From assembly GCA_009705435.1 (NCBI GenBank), contig WLTJ01000044.1, positions 1-9,324 of the forward strand: DNA of 9,324 nucleotides, written 5' to 3'. Of this stretch, positions 6,369 to 9,324 are shown piece after piece. Under the pieces are notes generated by a model, which was given only the letters and a program-made list of their open reading frames with translations, did no database searches and had not been told where the DNA came from. How positions within the stretch are numbered: the first letter of the stretch is position 1; every line of letters starts with the position of its first letter. Position numbers and translations under genes: made by a program. The DNA comes from Actinomycetota bacterium (GTDB lineage: Bacteria > Actinomycetota > Acidimicrobiia > Acidimicrobiales > Ilumatobacteraceae).

Positions 6369-6641
6369 TTACGCCGCCGCGAGAACAGTCGCCTGCTCGA
6401 GGTTGTCAACATTGAGCATCCAACCGCGACCGCGCACAGTTCTGATGGAGTCTGGGCCAAGGGTTTTGCGGATGGAAACCAAGAGTGAGTCACAGCGTCG
6501 CTCATGGAGAGTGGTCATTCCTGCCAGACGGGCCAGTTCGCGACGGCTCACCACTCGCCCCGAACAACCGATTAAGGCTCGGAGGAGAGCCAACTCTTGG
6601 GTTCCAAGTGGAGCGTTGCTGGCAACTGGGGATACGTCCAT
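6369..6641 (-). CDS. Stand-alone OmpR/PhoB-type winged-helix DNA-binding protein
   Basis: With the start at ATG 6641 this is a 90-residue protein made almost entirely of an OmpR/PhoB C-terminal-type DNA-binding domain. Seen: the first helix region LGTQELALLRALIGCSGRVV (12-31), SRRELARLAG (32-41), the putative recognition helix HERRCDSLLVSIRKTL (46-61), and the beta wing DSIRTVRGRGWML (64-76) with its usual RxxRGxG pattern. No receiver domain or phospho-acceptor aspartate is encoded before it, so it is not an ordinary two-component regulator. The frame stays open upstream to an ATG at 6791, but that extension is low-complexity in character and would run through the repeat operator at 6686-6707, so I prefer 6641 despite a weak Shine-Dalgarno. 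It is divergent from the acyl-CoA dehydrogenase-MFS pair and followed after 42 bp by the antiporter. Autoregulation and control of either neighbour is plausible but inferred. Confidence 0.75.
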   Translation of the reverse strand: MDVSPVASNAPLGTQELALLRALIGCSGRVVSRRELARLAGMTTLHERRCDSLLVSIRKTLGPDSIRTVRGRGWMLNVDNLEQATVLAAA

Positions 6642-6685
6642 GCGCTCAACTTTAGAAATCGAGGATTTCGCCTGTGTTCGCCCTT

Positions 6686-6707
6686 TGTGAACGGTGTGTG
6701 AACCGTT
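6686..6707. promoter_or_regulatory. Candidate operator: 11-bp-spaced direct repeat with an overlapping inverted repeat
   Basis: The heptamer TGTGAAC occurs at 6686-6692 and 6697-6703, exactly 11 bp apart, the spacing favoured by OmpR/PhoB-type winged-helix proteins. Overlapping it is a perfect inverted repeat AACGGT-N6-ACCGTT (6690-6707). It lies in the 148-bp region between the winged-helix gene and the divergent acyl-CoA dehydrogenase gene and could control both. Confidence 0.45.
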
Positions 6708-6717
6708 TTGAGCCCAA

Positions 6718-6745
6718 GTGACAGCGTCAGTGACACTTTTATCGT
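6718..6745 (+). promoter_or_regulatory. Candidate promoter of the acyl-CoA dehydrogenase-MFS unit
   Basis: GTGACA (6718-6723, five of six -35 bases) and TATCGT (6740-6745, four of six -10 bases) are separated by 16 nt. Transcription would start roughly 38 nt before the ATG at 6790. The -35 begins about 11 bp downstream of the repeat operator, so a protein bound there could affect it. Sequence inference only. Confidence 0.3.
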
Positions 6746-6789
6746 TGCTCGGGTTGGGGCGGAGTGGGCACCTGCGAGAGAATAAGAAC

Positions 6790-8025
6790 ATGGAACTCAG
6801 TTACCCCACAGAAGCCGAAGCCTTTCGTCACGAAATCCGTATCTGGTTGAAAGAGAATTTGCCCACTGGCTGGGGCGAGCCTGGGTTTGAACTCGTGGGT
6901 GAGGCGCGTAAGAAGTTTGTCGAAGAGTGGCCCGCCACTTTGTATGCCGGCGGTTGGATCTGCGCCACATGGCCAAAGGAATACGGCGGCAAAGGATTGA
7001 CGACAATGCAGGGCGTCGTGTTGTCTGAAGAGTTCGCTGCGATGAAGGCGCCGTTGCGTGCCGACTTCTTTGGTGACACTTTGGTTGGACCAACTTTGTT
7101 GCAGTGGGGATCTGAAGAGCAAAAGAAAGAGTTCTTGCCGAACATCATGAATGGCACAACGCGTTGGTGCCAAGGGTTCAGTGAACCTAACTCTGGTTCC
7201 GACTTGGCATCGCTCAAGACTTCAGCGATTCTCGATGGCGATGAGTGGATCATCAATGGTCAAAAAGTGTGGACGACTGGTGGACATCATGCAGATTATT
7301 GCTTCTTGCTCACACGCACCGATCCTGATGCCCCGAAGCACAAAGGCATCTCCTATCTCTTAGTGCCGATGCGTCAAGAAGGTGTTGAAGTACGTGGCAT
7401 TGTGCAGCCCGATGGAACGGCAGAATTCTGTGAGGTGTTTTTCACCAACGCACGCTGTCCGAAAGACAATGTCGTTGGTGGCGTGAACAACGGCTGGAAA
7501 GTCACGAACTCAACACTTGCTTTTGAACGTGGCATGAGTGCCACGACCGGCTATCGCCGTTTTGAAGAGGAATACAAGGCAATGGTGCGCGTGGCTACAA
7601 GCAACGGGGCCATTGAACAAGACGATATTCGTCAACGTTTAATGGAGTATTACACCAAGATTCAGATTCTGCGTTTCAACGGTTTGCGTTCATTGACTGC
7701 GACCTTGAATAACAGCAAAGATCTCGGTGTGATGGCTCTTGGTGCAACCAACAAAATGTTTTGGTCGGAAATGCATAAGGCAGCGATGGAATTGGCGCTT
7801 GATATTTTCGGTGCCCAAGCGATGCTGGTTGATGCTGGTCCTGAGACCGGTTCGTGGCCAGGTGTTGCGCGCGAGCGTCGTCGTGATGGTTATCTAGTGA
7901 GTCCGATGATGTCCGCGTTCTTCTTTAGTCGTTCGGAAACTATTTGGGGTGGAACCAGTCAGATTCAACGCAATATCGTTGGTGAGCGAGTGCTCGGTCT
8001 GCCCAAAGAACCTTCAGCGGGCTGA
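6790..8025 (+). CDS. Acyl-CoA dehydrogenase (actinobacterial FadE type)
   Basis: This 411-residue cytosolic FAD enzyme introduces the alpha-beta double bond into acyl-CoA thioesters. Seen: helical N-domain with ICATWPKEYGGKGL (57-70); FAD/substrate segment CQGFSEPNSGSDLASLKT (127-144); beta-domain WIINGQKVWTTGGHHAD (153-169); and C-terminal RSETIWGGTSQIQRN (381-395) then GERVLGLPKEP. Where medium- and short-chain enzymes carry the catalytic Glu (YEGT), this protein has WGGT. E246 in LAFERG aligns by eye with the alternative helix-G base of isovaleryl-CoA and long-chain dehydrogenases and of mycobacterial steroid-side-chain FadE proteins, so it is probably active. Some such FadE proteins work as heteromers; no second FadE is adjacent. 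I chose ATG 6790 over the open frame from 6718 because family homology starts with ELSYPTEAEAFR and GAGAG precedes it. The MFS gene follows after 8 bp. Substrate unknown: branched, steroid or aromatic-side-chain acyl-CoAs are candidates. Confidence 0.94.
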   Translation: MELSYPTEAEAFRHEIRIWLKENLPTGWGEPGFELVGEARKKFVEEWPATLYAGGWICATWPKEYGGKGLTTMQGVVLSEEFAAMKAPLRADFFGDTLVGPTLLQWGSEEQKKEFLPNIMNGTTRWCQGFSEPNSGSDLASLKTSAILDGDEWIINGQKVWTTGGHHADYCFLLTRTDPDAPKHKGISYLLVPMRQEGVEVRGIVQPDGTAEFCEVFFTNARCPKDNVVGGVNNGWKVTNSTLAFERGMSATTGYRRFEEEYKAMVRVATSNGAIEQDDIRQRLMEYYTKIQILRFNGLRSLTATLNNSKDLGVMALGATNKMFWSEMHKAAMELALDIFGAQAMLVDAGPETGSWPGVARERRRDGYLVSPMMSAFFFSRSETIWGGTSQIQRNIVGERVLGLPKEPSAG

Positions 8026-8033
8026 TCTAGTTG

Positions 8034-9227
8034 ATGTCGAGTTCGGCTGAGGCCGATCAACGTATGGTGACACCGCGCTTCTTATTAGTGACGGCGGCAA
8101 CTTTGGCCTACTACACCTGCGTTGGAATTTTGATACCGACATTGCCAGTCTTCATTAAGAATGGTCTTGGCAGTGGCGAGGCCATGATTGGTGCATCGGC
8201 CGTTTTGTTTAGTGGTGCAGCGGTCTTGTTTCGACCACTCCTGACATGGGTCGGTAACCGCTGGGGTCGTCGCACAATGATGGTCTCAGGTTCTCTAGTG
8301 GCAACGGTGGCCGCTCTCGGCATGACCGTCGTGAACTCCACATGGCAACTGTTGCCTTTTCGTGCGTTGATGGGTGTTGGTGAGGCGGCACTCTTTGTCG
8401 GTGCGGCGATTTCGGTCGTTGAACTGAGTCCAGAAAATCGTAAGGCGGAGGCAGCGAGTTATCTCTCGGTTGCTGTCTTCGGTGGCTTATCGGTGGGACC
8501 AATCATTGGCGAGTTAGTGATGGGTGATGTTCCCGAAGGTGCGCGCGGATTGTCAGCGGGTCATTTCGATCGCGTGTTTGTTGTGACAGCCCTAGCCTCG
8601 TTGCTCGCTGCTGCGGTGTCCTTGACGGCGCCGGCATTTGTTGGCGCGAAACCAGAACGGATTCGCCGCAAGGTTTCCTGGTTTCATCCGCGATCATTGC
8701 GCCCGGGAATGATTCTTGCTTTGGGAATGGCGGCATGGACATCATTCACGAGTTTCGTTCCGACCTTTTCCAAGTCCATTGGACTAAGTGGTTCGGCGCG
8801 CTTCTTTACCGTGTACAGCATTTTGTGTTTAGTTCTTCGCCTCTTTGGTGCCAAAACTCCCGAGCGTCTAGGCCTGCGGCGAAGTGTCTGGATAGCGATG
8901 TCTTTTCTTTTATGTGGTGTGACATCGGTGGGTGTGTTGGGTAGCGAAATCGGCATCTGGATCGGGACAACATTTTTTGCTCTCGGTATTTCGTTTTTCT
9001 ATCCCTCGCTATTGGCAATGGCTGTTGAAGGTAGTGAGTCCGATGAGCGAGTGGAAGTCGTGGCTAGTTTCACCAGTTTTTTTGAAATTGGTGGAGTGAT
9101 CGGCGGATTGGCGCTTGGCTTGATCGGTCAGTTATTCGGCGAACGGTCCACATTCTTTGGTGGCATGGTATTTGCCGTTATGGGCTTGTTACTTCTGCGC
9201 GCCCCTTCAACTGACGGCCAGGAATGA
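8034..9227 (+). CDS. Major facilitator superfamily (MFS) transporter
   Basis: This 397-residue protein (from ATG 8034) has about twelve hydrophobic segments and fits MFS secondary transporters of the cytoplasmic membrane. Seen: the loop 2-3 motif A as GNRWGRR near 74-80; a motif-B-like RALMGVGEA in TM4; a motif-C-like GGLSVGPIIGE in TM5; a central basic loop (KPERIRRKVSW); and a second half ending shortly after the last membrane segment with RAPSTDGQE. The start is ambiguous: TTG 8031, ATG 8034 and ATG 8064 are in frame and none has a strong Shine-Dalgarno; ATG 8034 lies 8 bp after the dehydrogenase stop and suggests translational coupling. Substrate cannot be read from sequence; context hints at uptake or efflux of the compound handled by the dehydrogenase, but drug or sugar efflux is equally possible. 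Confidence 0.9.
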   Translation: MSSSAEADQRMVTPRFLLVTAATLAYYTCVGILIPTLPVFIKNGLGSGEAMIGASAVLFSGAAVLFRPLLTWVGNRWGRRTMMVSGSLVATVAALGMTVVNSTWQLLPFRALMGVGEAALFVGAAISVVELSPENRKAEAASYLSVAVFGGLSVGPIIGELVMGDVPEGARGLSAGHFDRVFVVTALASLLAAAVSLTAPAFVGAKPERIRRKVSWFHPRSLRPGMILALGMAAWTSFTSFVPTFSKSIGLSGSARFFTVYSILCLVLRLFGAKTPERLGLRRSVWIAMSFLLCGVTSVGVLGSEIGIWIGTTFFALGISFFYPSLLAMAVEGSESDERVEVVASFTSFFEIGGVIGGLALGLIGQLFGERSTFFGGMVFAVMGLLLLRAPSTDGQE

Positions 9228-9291
9228 GACACGATAAAACTAGGGTGATTATGAGAACAGGAATCGCCATGCGAAACACTGTTGTCACAGC

Positions 9292-9324
9292 GTGAGCGAA
9301 TACTTCAAGAGCCTGTTCGCGGAG
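9292..9324 (+). CDS. Possible start of a further gene, cut by the right edge
   Basis: A GTG at 9292 opens a frame with no stop to the window end, reading MSEYFKSLFAE. No Shine-Dalgarno is visible, and eleven codons are too few to identify a family. In the 64 bases between the MFS stop and this point I see no terminator; an ATG at 9251 leads only to a 14-codon frame ending at the TGA beside this GTG. Confidence 0.25.
   Translation, partial: MSEYFKSLFAE

Noticed and set aside
6718..6789. Upstream extension of the acyl-CoA dehydrogenase by 24 residues
   Set aside because: Family homology begins at MELSYPTEAEAF (6790). The extra residues overlap the promoter region and are not typical of this cytosolic enzyme.
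6642..6791. N-terminal 50-residue extension of the winged-helix protein from ATG 6791
   Set aside because: The extension covers the repeat operator and would share the CATG with the dehydrogenase start on the other strand. It shows no domain character, so ATG 6641 is preferred.
9251..9294. Short 14-codon frame starting at ATG 9251
   Set aside because: It has no clear ribosome binding site or recognisable content and ends quickly at TGA; the adjacent GTG frame is slightly more plausible as a gene start.

Overview
The window looks like chromosomal DNA of a moderate-GC actinobacterium. An Acidimicrobiia-type (Ilumatobacter-like, aquatic) host is my best guess, not a demonstrated identification. 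It rests on the gene mix: an FrhB-like F420-type iron-sulfur protein, a form II CoxL-like molybdenum hydroxylase, a mycobacterial FadE-style acyl-CoA dehydrogenase, and an amtB-glnK pair preceded by a GlnR-like box. Nothing seen is a phage, transposon, CRISPR, tRNA or rRNA element. Genes are tightly packed on both strands.

Left part (1-2657). A minus-strand gene for an FrhB-like protein with two four-cysteine clusters runs off the left edge. Divergent from it is a complete 761-residue xanthine dehydrogenase/CO dehydrogenase-type large subunit with the form II active-site motif AYRGAGR. No small (2Fe-2S) or medium (FAD) subunit gene accompanies it here.

Nitrogen and ion block (2654-6641, all minus strand). 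Read 5' to 3' this block runs: a small stand-alone winged-helix regulator; a CPA2 cation/proton antiporter with a long soluble tail I do not recognise; a 30-codon relic of a second P-II gene; an apparent regulatory region (GlnR-like 11-bp-phased box, sigma70-like promoter, strong Shine-Dalgarno); amtB; and glnK. AmtB imports ammonium and GlnK gates AmtB according to nitrogen status. The antiporter may balance the associated cation or proton movement, which is inference. glnK converges on the CoxL-like gene and both stop codons lie in one CTAG.

Right part (6642-9324, plus strand). Divergent from the winged-helix gene, across a 148-bp region with an 11-bp-spaced direct repeat and an overlapping inverted repeat, lie an acyl-CoA dehydrogenase and, 8 bp after it, an MFS transporter. 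They are probably co-transcribed and possibly controlled by the winged-helix protein. The last 97 bases hold only a doubtful start of a further gene.

Most worth a second look: the P-II relic upstream of amtB, the GlnR-like box at its edge, the orphan CoxL-like subunit, the receiver-less winged-helix protein with its candidate operator, the antiporter's unassigned tail, and the acyl-CoA dehydrogenase whose usual C-terminal catalytic glutamate position is glycine. I did not find a convincing wholly new multi-gene system.
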